From contig SVOJ01000027.1 of NCBI GenBank assembly GCA_015066385.1, forward strand, positions 1 to 36,097: a stretch of DNA of 36,097 nucleotides, read 5' to 3'. The notes below the pieces were generated by a model. The model searched no databases, was not told the DNA's origin, and saw only the letters and a list, made by a program, of their open reading frames with translations. A program made the position numbers and the translations under genes. Source of the DNA: Oscillospiraceae bacterium (GTDB lineage Bacteria; Bacillota; Clostridia; Oscillospirales; Acutalibacteraceae). Numbering within the stretch: the first letter of the stretch is position 1; every line of letters begins with the position of its first letter. This document shows positions 16,584 through 24,981 of the stretch, in pieces.

Positions 16584-16613
16584 AACAGGGGGCTGCGTAA
16601 GCAGCCCCTTCGG
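16584..16613. terminator. Bidirectional terminator
   Basis: A perfect 8-bp stem GGGGCTGC/GCAGCCCC (16589-16596 with 16601-16608, GTAA loop) has six Ts on the minus-strand side and a weaker T tract on the plus side. It separates the anti-sigma gene from the convergent phosphoesterase. Confidence 0.85.
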
Positions 16614-16615
16614 TT

Positions 16616-17767
16616 TTACAGAAACAGATTGTGGAAACCGTCCAGAATCTTCTGACGGAAGAATTTGACAAGTTTGTAATAGAATGTGCTGTTCCTGCCT
16701 TCGATTCGGGGCAGCAATGAGCCTTCTTCAAGTGCCATGTCGAAGTGATAAATCATCTGATAATCATAATTTTCAATATCATCTTCGTGCAGGGTAATCA
16801 ATCCCGAGCCTCTTGAAATGGCATCGGAATAGGCATTGCAACCCACCGTGGGCACATTGTGCAGCTGAATACCGTAGCAATCGGTTGTGAAGTCATTGAC
16901 ATGGTCATGGCCGAAGAATGCGGCAATCACATCGCCCGTTTCAAGCAGGGCATCGACCTGACCTGCCGAAACAAAGGGAGGACTGCAGGGTTCCAAAATA
17001 ATGCCCGCATGGCGGTTGAAAAACGGTACGGGGAAATATGTTTTTCCTTTTATTGTGTAATCCTTGCCTGCGGTAAAGGGCAATTTCGGATACAGCGTTT
17101 CATATACTTCGGGAAAAATGATGTGCTGGAACAGCATGGACGGCACCACCTCGCCGCCGTTTTCGACTTTTAATTTCGCGGCGGTGGTTTTGTACCATTC
17201 AATCTGATCTTCACGCACATAGTCATAACCGCCCGTTTCTTTGTCGGGGTTGGCAGAACCGCTGTCAATCAGCCACAGGTTGAATGCGGTCTTTGTGCCG
17301 TCGGAAGACGAAATCGGGATATTGCAGTTGCCGCAACCGTACAAATCGGGATCTGCATCATAGGTCAGTGTGCCGAATTGCTTGTAAATATCGAGCAATT
17401 CTTCGGGTGTTGCATCCAGTTCGGTATCATGGTTGCCGAAAACAAACGCATGGGGGATGTTGCGTTCACGGCAAGGAAGTGTAAAAGCTTCAACGGATTT
17501 TGCATAGCCGTCAAGCGATCTGTCCACGCTGTTGTCACCCAAGAAAATGACAAGATCGACTGTGTATTTGTCCAGCGTTTCACGCATAAGTTGCATGGTG
17601 GATTCTTCCACGTCTTCATTGTCCTGAATATCAGAGAAAATGATGATTTTAAATTCTCCGTTTTCGTTGAATTGCAGAGATTTGTTTGTGGTTTCAGCCG
17701 ATGCAAACAGCGGCAGGAACGCCACGCACAGCAGGCAAGAAAGCAAAATGCAGAATACTTTTTTCAT
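16616..17767 (-). CDS. Secreted metallophosphoesterase
   Basis: A 383-residue exported calcineurin-like phosphoesterase. The N-terminus is a signal peptide (MKK, hydrophobic core to about 20, ASAET cleavage region). Metal motifs follow in order: FSDIQD, where a Gln replaces the usual His; LGDNSVD; FGNHDTE; and FGHDHVND. The general layout resembles the Dcr2-like phosphatases. The ATG at 17767 has AGGAGG; the in-frame upstream extension to 17821 lies inside the transporter gene and is rejected. The EamA stop and this ATG are one base apart (TAA-C-ATG), so the two are translationally coupled. A terminator follows. Confidence 0.9.
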   Translation of the reverse strand: MKKVFCILLSCLLCVAFLPLFASAETTNKSLQFNENGEFKIIIFSDIQDNEDVEESTMQLMRETLDKYTVDLVIFLGDNSVDRSLDGYAKSVEAFTLPCRERNIPHAFVFGNHDTELDATPEELLDIYKQFGTLTYDADPDLYGCGNCNIPISSSDGTKTAFNLWLIDSGSANPDKETGGYDYVREDQIEWYKTTAAKLKVENGGEVVPSMLFQHIIFPEVYETLYPKLPFTAGKDYTIKGKTYFPVPFFNRHAGIILEPCSPPFVSAGQVDALLETGDVIAAFFGHDHVNDFTTDCYGIQLHNVPTVGCNAYSDAISRGSGLITLHEDDIENYDYQMIYHFDMALEEGSLLPRIEGRNSTFYYKLVKFFRQKILDGFHNLFL

Positions 17768-17768
17768 G

Positions 17769-18662
17769 TTAATCCTCCTTTGGTTCTTCTTTTCGTTCAA
17801 GTCTTGAATAGAAATATACACTCACAAGAATAATCACACTGCCTGCAACGGTCAACCCTGTCGGATATTCTTTGAACAGAAACACTGCAAGCACGGCGGC
17901 GCCGACAGGTTCGCAGAGTTTAGCGGCGGTGCTAAACGAGGGAGACAGGTATTTTAAACACCAACTGAATACGCTGTGTCCCAGTAAGGTTGATGCCACA
18001 GCAAGTGCAAGGCCGATAAGCACCGTTCTTGGGCCGTAGGCAATGGGATTCTGTTTCTGAAAAGCACAAAACAGCAACAGCACAACCGTACAACTGACAT
18101 ACACTGTATATGTGTAAACGGTGGTGGACACGGTTTCTCTTACGATTCTGCCGATGAGGGTGTAAACGGATGCGGCAATGGCGGCAAACAGTGCCAATAA
18201 AATACCGTAAAGTCCGATCCCTGCCGTGGTGTCCGCAAGGGCAATCAGCACACTTCCGCCAAAGGTTGCGGCAATGGCAAGCACGGCTTTCCAAGTCAGT
18301 TTTCCTTTTAAAAACAAACAGAAGCCGAGCGAAACCCATATCACATCCGTGCAGACAATGGTGGTGGAGCTTGCAACGGATGTGTGTTGCAGGGACTCAA
18401 ACCAAAGTGCAAAGTGCACCGCTAAAAATACGCCGCTGAGCACACTCAACAGCAATTCTTTTTTCGTCAGATGAAGTAATTCTGTTCGCACTTCCTTTTT
18501 ACCGAACACAACGGGGGAGAGCAATGCTACCGTGCACAAAAGCCGCCACGCGGCAGTGACACTTGAGGGAGCGTCGGAAAATCGGACTAAAATTGCCGAC
18601 AGGGAAACGCCGATCACACCGACGACCACCATGATCATAGGGTGTTTTTCAAGATATTTCAT
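17769..18662 (-). CDS. EamA/DMT-family transporter
   Basis: A 297-residue inner-membrane protein of about ten membrane helices in two EamA repeats (about 10-140 and 150-288). The second repeat has the typical LSPSFSTAAKLCEPVGAAVLAVFLFKEYP signature around residues 240-268 (quoted here in part as EPVGAAVLA). This family exports amino acids, sugars or metabolites; the substrate is unknown. The ATG at 18662 has no clear Shine-Dalgarno and lies 20 bases past a hairpin that follows the mannosidase. It is cotranscribed with the secreted phosphoesterase. Confidence 0.88.
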   Translation of the reverse strand: MKYLEKHPMIMVVVGVIGVSLSAILVRFSDAPSSVTAAWRLLCTVALLSPVVFGKKEVRTELLHLTKKELLLSVLSGVFLAVHFALWFESLQHTSVASSTTIVCTDVIWVSLGFCLFLKGKLTWKAVLAIAATFGGSVLIALADTTAGIGLYGILLALFAAIAASVYTLIGRIVRETVSTTVYTYTVYVSCTVVLLLFCAFQKQNPIAYGPRTVLIGLALAVASTLLGHSVFSWCLKYLSPSFSTAAKLCEPVGAAVLAVFLFKEYPTGLTVAGSVIILVSVYFYSRLERKEEPKED

Positions 18663-18681
18663 ATGTTTTCAGGCAGAAAGT

Positions 18682-18709
18682 ACGGGGAGTGGGTTGAGTC
18701 ACTCCCCGT
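18682..18709 (-). terminator. Hairpin between mannosidase and EamA genes (partial terminator)
   Basis: A perfect 9-bp stem ACGGGGAGT/ACTCCCCGT (18682-18690 with 18701-18709) with a 10-base loop. Only a short T stretch follows on the minus strand, so it probably attenuates rather than stops transcription. Confidence 0.6.
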
Positions 18710-18718
18710 GTTTCAGGT

Positions 18719-21700
18719 TCAGAATGTGATTTTGAGGGTCTTGATTTCAAATGGCCTGAAGCGGATCGGAAGTTTATTTTCGCAAACTTTCAGTGCTTCC
18801 TCCTTTTCTTCCAGCAGGTTGCATTCGCTGATTTCTTTGACTTGCTTGCCGAACGACAGCCATGTGACTGTTTCTTTGTTCCATGTTTCATACAGACGGA
18901 CGATGAGCGCATCGCTGTCTTCCGCTTTCTTCACCGTTTCAATGCAGATATTGTCAGCATCCGCCGCAATCAGCGAGAAGCTGTCGGCAAGTGTGCCCTC
19001 GTGTGCATCTGCTTTCTTTGCATACAGCGGTACATTCAGGCTGTAGCCCTGATTGACAACATCACTCTGTGCGACCGCACCGCTGTGGGCATAAACGGCA
19101 AATGTGAAGGTATGGCGTTCGCGGTCCTGCAGGTGGTTGGGGGTGGTGGCACAACGAAGCAGGGTCGGTTTGATGTGTCCGTCTTTGACCGTCCAACCGT
19201 ACTTGCAGTCGTTGAGCACGGACAGACCGAAGCTGTTGTCTGAAAGGTCAGCCCACTTGTGGCCGCAGACCTCGAACTGTGCAAAATCCCATGTGGTGTT
19301 GCTGTGTGCGGTACGTTCAAGGTTGCCGAACTGAATGTCAAAGGTTGCCTTGACGGCATTGACATCCACGGGATAATCCGCTTTGAGCGCAATGTTCTTT
19401 TCCTTCCAGTCGATGTCATAGAAGATATCGAAGCGGTCGGAATGCGGATAGAAGATAAAATACTGTTGGATCGTCGAAAGGTTGAACGGACGGACGACCT
19501 TGATGACTGTACGCACGGCACCGCTTTCAATGACTTCGCAGGAAGTCACATCGTCAATGTACCAGTATTTTTCGTCATAATAGCATTTGATGTCCCATGC
19601 TTCATGGTTGTGCGGTCTGTCTTCGTAGGCAATCAGGCGGTTCAGAAGCTGTCCTTCCGGCGCCACTGACTTGCCGCTTTCCTTGTGGAGCATGTGTGCG
19701 ATGTTCATATTTGTATCAAACACCACCGTGTAGAACGCATTGTCCACGGTATTATCTGCAAAGTCAAGTGCTCCGCAGGTGCAGGGAGTGCCTGCCTTGA
19801 GTGTGAATGCTTTGTAGCCCTTTGCAGGCACATTCTTTGCAAGGAATGCGGTCTTGCCGTCATAAGTTTTCTGGGTCGGCAGCGCCGTGCCGTCAGCGTC
19901 ATAAACGCAGACATTGTCGGGCAGGTCGCAGATGGCAACATCCGTTCTGTCAAAGCCGAGGGTGTTGAATACAACAACACTGTCTTCTTTTACGCAAATG
20001 CCGTCCGTGATAGCCGTGAGGGCTTTGTCGATGAGAGTTCTGCCGTCGGCAAGAATGGTTTCATACTGTTCTTTGGAATCCTCATAAACGGCGGCAATGG
20101 ACGAGCCGGGGATGATATCATGGAACTGATTCAGAAGAATGATCTTCCATGCTTCAAGGATTTCTTCGGCAGGATAATCAGCACCGGTCAACACCTGCGC
20201 AAGCTTGCAGAGGGTTTCGGCATCGTGATACAGAAGCTCGCTCTTGCGGTTGTATTTTTTGTTTCTTGCCTGTGCTGTGAGTGTACCGCGGTGGAATTCA
20301 AGATACAGTTCACCTGCCCACTTGGGAAGACGGTCGCTGCCCTTGACTTCTTCGGCAAGGCGGTCAAAATAATCACGGGCAAATTCCATCTTTACATTCG
20401 GACAGCCCTGAATGCCCTTTGCCATGCGCACACCTTTTTCAAGCATGCCTCTGGTCGGTCCGCCGCCACCGTCACCGTGGCCGAACGAGCAAAGCACGTT
20501 GCGGTTGAGGTCTTTGTTGGAATAACGCTGCCAGCCGCCGATGATCTGATCGGGTGTGAGGTCGGCATTGTAGGTGGTCTGGAATCGCTCTTTTTCATTG
20601 GCACGCAGGCTGGGAATAAAGTGCGACAGAATTTCCGTTCCGTCAATGCCCTTCCACATGAAGGTGTCAAAGGGGAACTTGTTGTATTCATTCCATGAAA
20701 TTTTGGTGGTCATGAAGTAGTCGATGTCGGCTTTTTTCATGATCTGCGGCAGGGCACCCGAATAACCGAATACGTCGGGCAGCCACATGATTTTGTTGTC
20801 AACACCGAATTCGTCCCTGAAGAAGCGTTTGCCGACAAGGAACTGACGGACAAGCGATTCGCCCGAAACCACGTTTGTGTCGGATTCAACCCACATGCTG
20901 CCTTCTGCTTCCCAGCGGCCTTCCTTGATCATCTGCTTGATTTCTTCATACAGCTCGGGATAATCCTGCTTTACAAAATCATAAAGCTGTGCCTGCGGGG
21001 ACATGAATTTATAATCCTTGTATTCACGCATGAGGTTGATAACGGTTGCAAAGGATCTGCCCGTTTTGTCGCGGGTCTGACGAAGACGCCACAGCCATGC
21101 GGTGTCGATGTGCGTGTGACCGATTGCAGAGGTATAAACACCGTTGTCAACACCGTAAATGTTTTCTTCAATATATGCGCGTGCTTTGGCAACGCTTTCC
21201 TTGAACACGGCATAGTCGGTTGTGTTCAGTTCGAGCAAATTGACGGCATTGTTGAGATGTTTAATGATGTCCACACGTTGCAGGTCATCGTGGCTGTACA
21301 GGTGGGCAGTTTCCCACGGGGTGATCAGGTCATAATACAATGCAACAACATCATCGTCAATCACTTTTATAGCGGCAGCAAGTTGTGTGGGGCCTCTGAA
21401 TTCCCAATCGTCGCAATAGGCATTCAGGGCAATATCATAGGATTCGCCGCCTTTGGCGTTTTCTTCAAGAATGATGTATGTGTGGTTCATGTCAACACCC
21501 TGCACCATTTTGCCGTTGACGAACACAATAAACTGCTGTGCTCTGTTTTCCCAACGGAACGAGGGGAAGGGTGTGATATCATAAACGATTTTCTTGCCTG
21601 CAAAGCGTTCGGGAACGGTCACGGTCTGCTTGAACCAGCAATACTGTTCTTTGTAACCCCAGAAATCATCTTTGCCGAATGCAGTCCATTCGCCGTCATT

Positions 21701-21868
21701 GATTTTGGAAATATCGGACTGTCCGTCACGGAATAAAAAGTCACCCGTGTTTTCACTGTCTGTGAAAATTCTGCCTGCAAGGTGATCAATAATCTGTTTG
21801 ATGCGGGCTGCAAGCATTTTGCGTTCATTGTTTTTGTCAACAAAAGGGATGTCAAAATGAATAGGCAT
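18719..21868 (-). CDS. Alpha-mannosidase, glycoside hydrolase family 38
   Basis: A large (1049-residue) zinc-dependent alpha-mannosidase, cytosolic (no signal peptide). The zinc-site motif HIDTAWLW has His253 and Asp255. The nucleophile Asp365 is in WLPDVFGYSG, and NQFHDIIPGSS plus GHGDGGGGP complete the active site. The N-terminal half is the catalytic domain, followed by the helical middle domain and beta-sandwich GH38 C-terminal domain. The ATG at 21868 has AAGGAG. It probably releases mannose from imported oligosaccharides, for example host or yeast glycans. It heads a transcript with EamA and phosphoesterase genes downstream. Confidence 0.96.
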   Translation of the reverse strand: MPIHFDIPFVDKNNERKMLAARIKQIIDHLAGRIFTDSENTGDFLFRDGQSDISKINDGEWTAFGKDDFWGYKEQYCWFKQTVTVPERFAGKKIVYDITPFPSFRWENRAQQFIVFVNGKMVQGVDMNHTYIILEENAKGGESYDIALNAYCDDWEFRGPTQLAAAIKVIDDDVVALYYDLITPWETAHLYSHDDLQRVDIIKHLNNAVNLLELNTTDYAVFKESVAKARAYIEENIYGVDNGVYTSAIGHTHIDTAWLWRLRQTRDKTGRSFATVINLMREYKDYKFMSPQAQLYDFVKQDYPELYEEIKQMIKEGRWEAEGSMWVESDTNVVSGESLVRQFLVGKRFFRDEFGVDNKIMWLPDVFGYSGALPQIMKKADIDYFMTTKISWNEYNKFPFDTFMWKGIDGTEILSHFIPSLRANEKERFQTTYNADLTPDQIIGGWQRYSNKDLNRNVLCSFGHGDGGGGPTRGMLEKGVRMAKGIQGCPNVKMEFARDYFDRLAEEVKGSDRLPKWAGELYLEFHRGTLTAQARNKKYNRKSELLYHDAETLCKLAQVLTGADYPAEEILEAWKIILLNQFHDIIPGSSIAAVYEDSKEQYETILADGRTLIDKALTAITDGICVKEDSVVVFNTLGFDRTDVAICDLPDNVCVYDADGTALPTQKTYDGKTAFLAKNVPAKGYKAFTLKAGTPCTCGALDFADNTVDNAFYTVVFDTNMNIAHMLHKESGKSVAPEGQLLNRLIAYEDRPHNHEAWDIKCYYDEKYWYIDDVTSCEVIESGAVRTVIKVVRPFNLSTIQQYFIFYPHSDRFDIFYDIDWKEKNIALKADYPVDVNAVKATFDIQFGNLERTAHSNTTWDFAQFEVCGHKWADLSDNSFGLSVLNDCKYGWTVKDGHIKPTLLRCATTPNHLQDRERHTFTFAVYAHSGAVAQSDVVNQGYSLNVPLYAKKADAHEGTLADSFSLIAADADNICIETVKKAEDSDALIVRLYETWNKETVTWLSFGKQVKEISECNLLEEKEEALKVCENKLPIRFRPFEIKTLKITF

Positions 21869-21889
21869 AAAATAACTCCTTTCACGGTA

Positions 21890-21912
21890 GGGGAGTTTAT
21901 ATACAATTCCCC
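21890..21912. promoter_or_regulatory. Operator-like dyad upstream of the mannosidase
   Basis: A 23-bp imperfect dyad with GGGGA/TCCCC ends (21890-21894 with 21908-21912) and an AT-rich centre lies just downstream of the predicted transcription start. This is a natural position for a repressor. The regulator is unknown. Confidence 0.45.
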
Positions 21913-21921
21913 ATTGTTTCT

Positions 21922-21950
21922 ATAATAACAGAATTAAAAAAGCGGGTCAA
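21922..21950 (-). promoter_or_regulatory. Promoter of the mannosidase operon
   Basis: On the minus strand TTGACC (21945-21950), a 17-base spacer and TATTAT (21922-21927) form a near-consensus sigma-A promoter. Confidence 0.7.
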
Positions 21951-21953
21951 TGA

Positions 21954-21993
21954 AAAAAGACAGCCTGCAGGTAGAAAAGCGGGCTGTCTTTTT
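21954..21993. terminator. Terminator with 12-bp stem
   Basis: AAAAAGACAGCC/GGCTGTCTTTTT (21954-21965 with 21982-21993) with T-rich flanks on both strands ends the minus-strand gtrA transcript from the right. Confidence 0.8.
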
Positions 21994-22005
21994 GGTTATT
22001 ATGTA

Positions 22006-22034
22006 AAAAACTGCTCACATTGTGAGTAGTTTTT
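22006..22034. terminator. Second hairpin downstream of the gtrA-like gene
   Basis: AAAAACTGCTCAC pairs with GTGAGTAGTTTTT (one G-T wobble) and has A/T tracts on both sides, so it reads as a bidirectional terminator. Confidence 0.7.
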
Positions 22035-22055
22035 AAATAACAAAAAACACCTTTT

Positions 22056-22076
22056 CGCCCCCAAGATTGGGGGGCG
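22056..22076. repeat. Short GC-rich hairpin
   Basis: CGCCCCC (22056-22062) and GGGGGCG (22070-22076) form a hairpin just after the stop of the gtrA-like gene, flanked by a G-rich run. Confidence 0.5.
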
Positions 22077-22099
22077 GGGGGTTGATGTAGAATAATTTT

Positions 22100-22636
22100 T
22101 TATTTTGTTGCATCGTTTTTATTCTTTCTGAACACAACGAGTTTGCTTGCCACATAGTTGAATATAACAACAAACACGGCATTCACGATTTTGACAAGGT
22201 ATTCGTTCATTTTGAAAACTTCGATCAGCAGTGCAAATACGGCAACATCGAAGATCAGAAAACAAAGAATTCTTGCACCGAAAAAGGATACCATTTCTTT
22301 TGCGACAGCCCCTTTGGCTGTTGCTTTGCTTTCAAACACAAACAATTTGTTTGTGACAAACGCAAACAGCACCGAACAGACCCATGCCACGGCATTGGCA
22401 ACATAGACCCATTTCAGGGCAAAACCGCCGACGGAAAAAAGTACCGTTTCATTGTTCTGTATTTTGCCGAACAGCCAGAACACAACAAAGTTGACAACCG
22501 TTGTCAGCACACCGAAAATGAGATACATCAGAACTTCATATTCAATGAGTTTTGAAATAACGGGTAATGATAAAATTTTATCGAATATTTTTACTTTGCG
22601 AAGGGCCGTAAATAATTTGTCATACAATTTACGCAT
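22100..22636 (-). CDS. GtrA-like membrane protein
   Basis: A 178-residue protein with about four membrane helices (first at about 36-55), matching the GtrA family, whose members help move lipid-linked sugars across the membrane or modify surface polysaccharides. The C-terminal motif NYVASKLVVFRK is characteristic. The ATG at 22636 has AAAGGA and lies 2 bases after the kinase stop codon, so it is translated with the two-component system. Glycosyltransferase partners, usual for GtrA, are absent here. Confidence 0.85.
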   Translation of the reverse strand: MRKLYDKLFTALRKVKIFDKILSLPVISKLIEYEVLMYLIFGVLTTVVNFVVFWLFGKIQNNETVLFSVGGFALKWVYVANAVAWVCSVLFAFVTNKLFVFESKATAKGAVAKEMVSFFGARILCFLIFDVAVFALLIEVFKMNEYLVKIVNAVFVVIFNYVASKLVVFRKNKNDATK

Positions 22637-22638
22637 TT

Positions 22639-24195
22639 TTAAATTCCTTTATTGTTTGGATTTTCAGCTTTTTTGATGTCAAAACGGAAACGGACACCGG
22701 TTGCCGTGTTTTCGACACCGTAGCTTTGCCCGTGCAGCTTCTGAATAGATGCCACGATGGCAAGCCCCAGACCAAACCGACCTTGCGAACGGGACATGGC
22801 TTTGTCGGCACGGTAGAAAGAGTTCCAGATTTTGTCAATGTCCTTGTCGGAAATGGGTTTGCCTGTGTTTTCTACCCAGATTCTGTATATATCGGGCAGA
22901 CTTTCCGCGTACACACGGATTATTTTTGCACCTTTCACATGGGAAACGGCATTGGACAGATAGTTGTTTGCAACCGATGTGAGAATAATGGAGTCACCTT
23001 CGCCGTAGCAATCGCGGGGAATGTCATTGATTGCCGTGATGCCTTGTTCGGTCAGGTTGTTGCTTTCTTTTGCAAACCATTCCTCTATCATGTTGTGAAT
23101 GGAAAACACTTCGTTGGTAGGTACATAAGCACCCGAATCGTATTTTGTGATTTCCAGCAGCTTCATGACCATCTGGTTCATACGAACGGATTCATCCATG
23201 ATGACCGTACAGTATTCTTTTGCAGCCTGCGGGTCATTGTCCAGGAATGTCAGAGCACCTTCCGCATAGCCCTGAATGATGGCAATGGGGGTTTTCAGCT
23301 CGTGCGAAACGCCCGAAATAAAGACCTGACGCAGGTTGTCAAGGGTGCGCTCGTTTTCAATGTCTTCCTGCAGCTTTTGGTTTTTTGCCTGCAGATCGGT
23401 CAGTGCTGTGTCGAGTGTATCGGACATAGTGTTGATCTTGTCTGATAGTTCTGACAGCTCAAGGACCTTCGTGGGCGGTAATTTTTCACTGAAGTCAAGT
23501 TTGCTCATTTTGTCGGCAGTCTGCACCATTTGTTTGATCGGTTTTGTCAGACGCAACAATGCAAGTCCTATGATTGCCAATGACAGCAACAGCAGTATGA
23601 TTGTGATTGCCGACATGATCAGAATCACGATTCTTGTGTTGGACGACAGGGCACTGGTTTGCATGACGATGCTGATACGTTCTCCCGTATCAGTGTACTG
23701 ATAGTGAATCAGAAAGTCTACTTCAATTCCGGCTGTGGCATATTTTCCGATAGAAAATCCACGCTGACCGACTTCCAGATTTTCGTTGTTAAGCTGATCG
23801 TAGTTTGTTTTGTATTTATCGTCAATAACGGGAGCTTCCGACAGCGGAAAGGGAATATTTTCCGTCATTTCGGGGGTATAGTTTGTGCTGTAAATGAGCT
23901 GACCGTCCTTGTTATAAATTTCCACCTTGGCATCATAACCTGTTTCAACGGCTTTGATTGCAAGTGTAAAATTATCTTCGTCACCGTAGGTGCTCATAAT
24001 CTCATCCGAAGCGAACCACATACGAACGCCCGGCAGAAGAAAATAAAAATGTTCGGGCAGTTGTTCGTAGGCAATCACGGGCAGAATCAATGCAATCAGC
24101 AGAATCAGAGAAATCCGGCTGAATATTTTACGGGTTATGCTTTTTTTCTTCAAAGACGGCAATTTTGCCTTTTTGCCCGCCTTTTCAGTTTTCAT
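22639..24195 (-). CDS. Sensor histidine kinase
   Basis: A 518-residue membrane sensor kinase. The first membrane helix is at about 25-43, and an extracytoplasmic sensing domain of about 140 residues follows. The second helix (about 190-215) leads to a HAMP segment (RLTKPIKQM). The HisKA domain has phosphoacceptor His298 in GVSHELKTPIAIIQGYAEG. The ATPase domain follows with an N box NNYLSNAVSH, G1 ENTGKPI, F box SFYRADKAMS and G2 RFGLGLAI. It overlaps the response regulator gene by 11 bases and is followed 2 bases later by the gtrA-like gene. The signal is unknown. Confidence 0.94.
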   Translation of the reverse strand: MKTEKAGKKAKLPSLKKKSITRKIFSRISLILLIALILPVIAYEQLPEHFYFLLPGVRMWFASDEIMSTYGDEDNFTLAIKAVETGYDAKVEIYNKDGQLIYSTNYTPEMTENIPFPLSEAPVIDDKYKTNYDQLNNENLEVGQRGFSIGKYATAGIEVDFLIHYQYTDTGERISIVMQTSALSSNTRIVILIMSAITIILLLLSLAIIGLALLRLTKPIKQMVQTADKMSKLDFSEKLPPTKVLELSELSDKINTMSDTLDTALTDLQAKNQKLQEDIENERTLDNLRQVFISGVSHELKTPIAIIQGYAEGALTFLDNDPQAAKEYCTVIMDESVRMNQMVMKLLEITKYDSGAYVPTNEVFSIHNMIEEWFAKESNNLTEQGITAINDIPRDCYGEGDSIILTSVANNYLSNAVSHVKGAKIIRVYAESLPDIYRIWVENTGKPISDKDIDKIWNSFYRADKAMSRSQGRFGLGLAIVASIQKLHGQSYGVENTATGVRFRFDIKKAENPNNKGI

Positions 24196-24871
24196 TTTCT
24201 TTTACCTCAAGTTTGTAACCCGTGCCGTAAATGGTCTTGATGTGTTTGATACCCCAATCGCCGAGTTTGGTGCGCAGTCTTGCGACATGGGAGTCAACGG
24301 TACGTATATCGCCTGTGAAGTCATACCCCCAGATGTCGTCAAGCAACTGTTCACGGGTGAAGACCCTGCCCGGTGCACTCAATAATTTCTGCAGAATGGA
24401 ATATTCCTTGACTGTAAGCATGACGGAGTTCCCGCTGAGCCAAACTTCATGTGCAAAATTGTCAAGTCTGAGATCCCCCACTGAAACTACCTTGTTGCCG
24501 GTGGCGGAGGTGTCACGGCGAAGAAGGGCTGCAACACGCTTCATCAGTACCGACGGACTGCAGGGCTTTGTGACATAGTCATCTGCACCTGCTTCAAAGC
24601 CCATCAACTCATCGAATTCCTGACTTCTTGCCGTGAGCATGATGATGGGAACATTGGAATTTTCACGAATACGGCGGCAGACTTCCCATCCGTCCACTTC
24701 GGGCATCATAATATCAAGAATCAGCAATGCCGTATCGGGGTTTTCCTCAAACAGACGAAGTGCCTGTTCGCCGTCCGTTGCGGTCAGCGGTGTGTAGCCT
24801 TCATTGCGCAAAAAGTCGCTGACAAGTTTCAGAATCAGTTCTTCATCGTCTGCAACAATAATTTTTTTCAT
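24185..24871 (-). CDS. OmpR-family response regulator
   Basis: A 228-residue DNA-binding regulator partnered with the adjacent kinase. The receiver has acidic residues Asp8-Asp9, phosphoacceptor Asp53, a Thr in IIMLTA and the conserved Lys in YVTKP. The C-terminal winged helix (about 130-225) ends in TIYGTGYKLEV, typical of OmpR/PhoB. The ATG at 24871 heads the operon RR-kinase-gtrA under a consensus promoter. Confidence 0.95.
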   Translation of the reverse strand: MKKIIVADDEELILKLVSDFLRNEGYTPLTATDGEQALRLFEENPDTALLILDIMMPEVDGWEVCRRIRENSNVPIIMLTARSQEFDELMGFEAGADDYVTKPCSPSVLMKRVAALLRRDTSATGNKVVSVGDLRLDNFAHEVWLSGNSVMLTVKEYSILQKLLSAPGRVFTREQLLDDIWGYDFTGDIRTVDSHVARLRTKLGDWGIKHIKTIYGTGYKLEVKENEN

Positions 24872-24907
24872 ATTTTATGCCCTTTCCGTATACTTTGATC
24901 ATAAAAA

Positions 24908-24936
24908 ATTATAACAAAAAAAGACCGCCTTGTCAA
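24908..24936 (-). promoter_or_regulatory. Consensus promoter of the two-component operon
   Basis: On the minus strand TTGACA (24931-24936), a 17-base spacer and TATAAT (24908-24913), preceded by TG-n, give a perfect consensus extended promoter. It overlaps the thiI terminator. Confidence 0.85.
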
Positions 24937-24949
24937 TGAGAAAGCGGTC
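24914..24949 (-). terminator. Terminator of the nifS-thiI operon
   Basis: GACCGC/GCGGTC (24923-24928 with 24944-24949) is followed by nine Ts on the minus strand. The -35 box of the downstream operon lies in its loop and its T tract lies in the promoter spacer. Confidence 0.8.
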
Positions 24950-24981
24950 AGTGCAACACGAATAATGAATATGGTGCAAAA

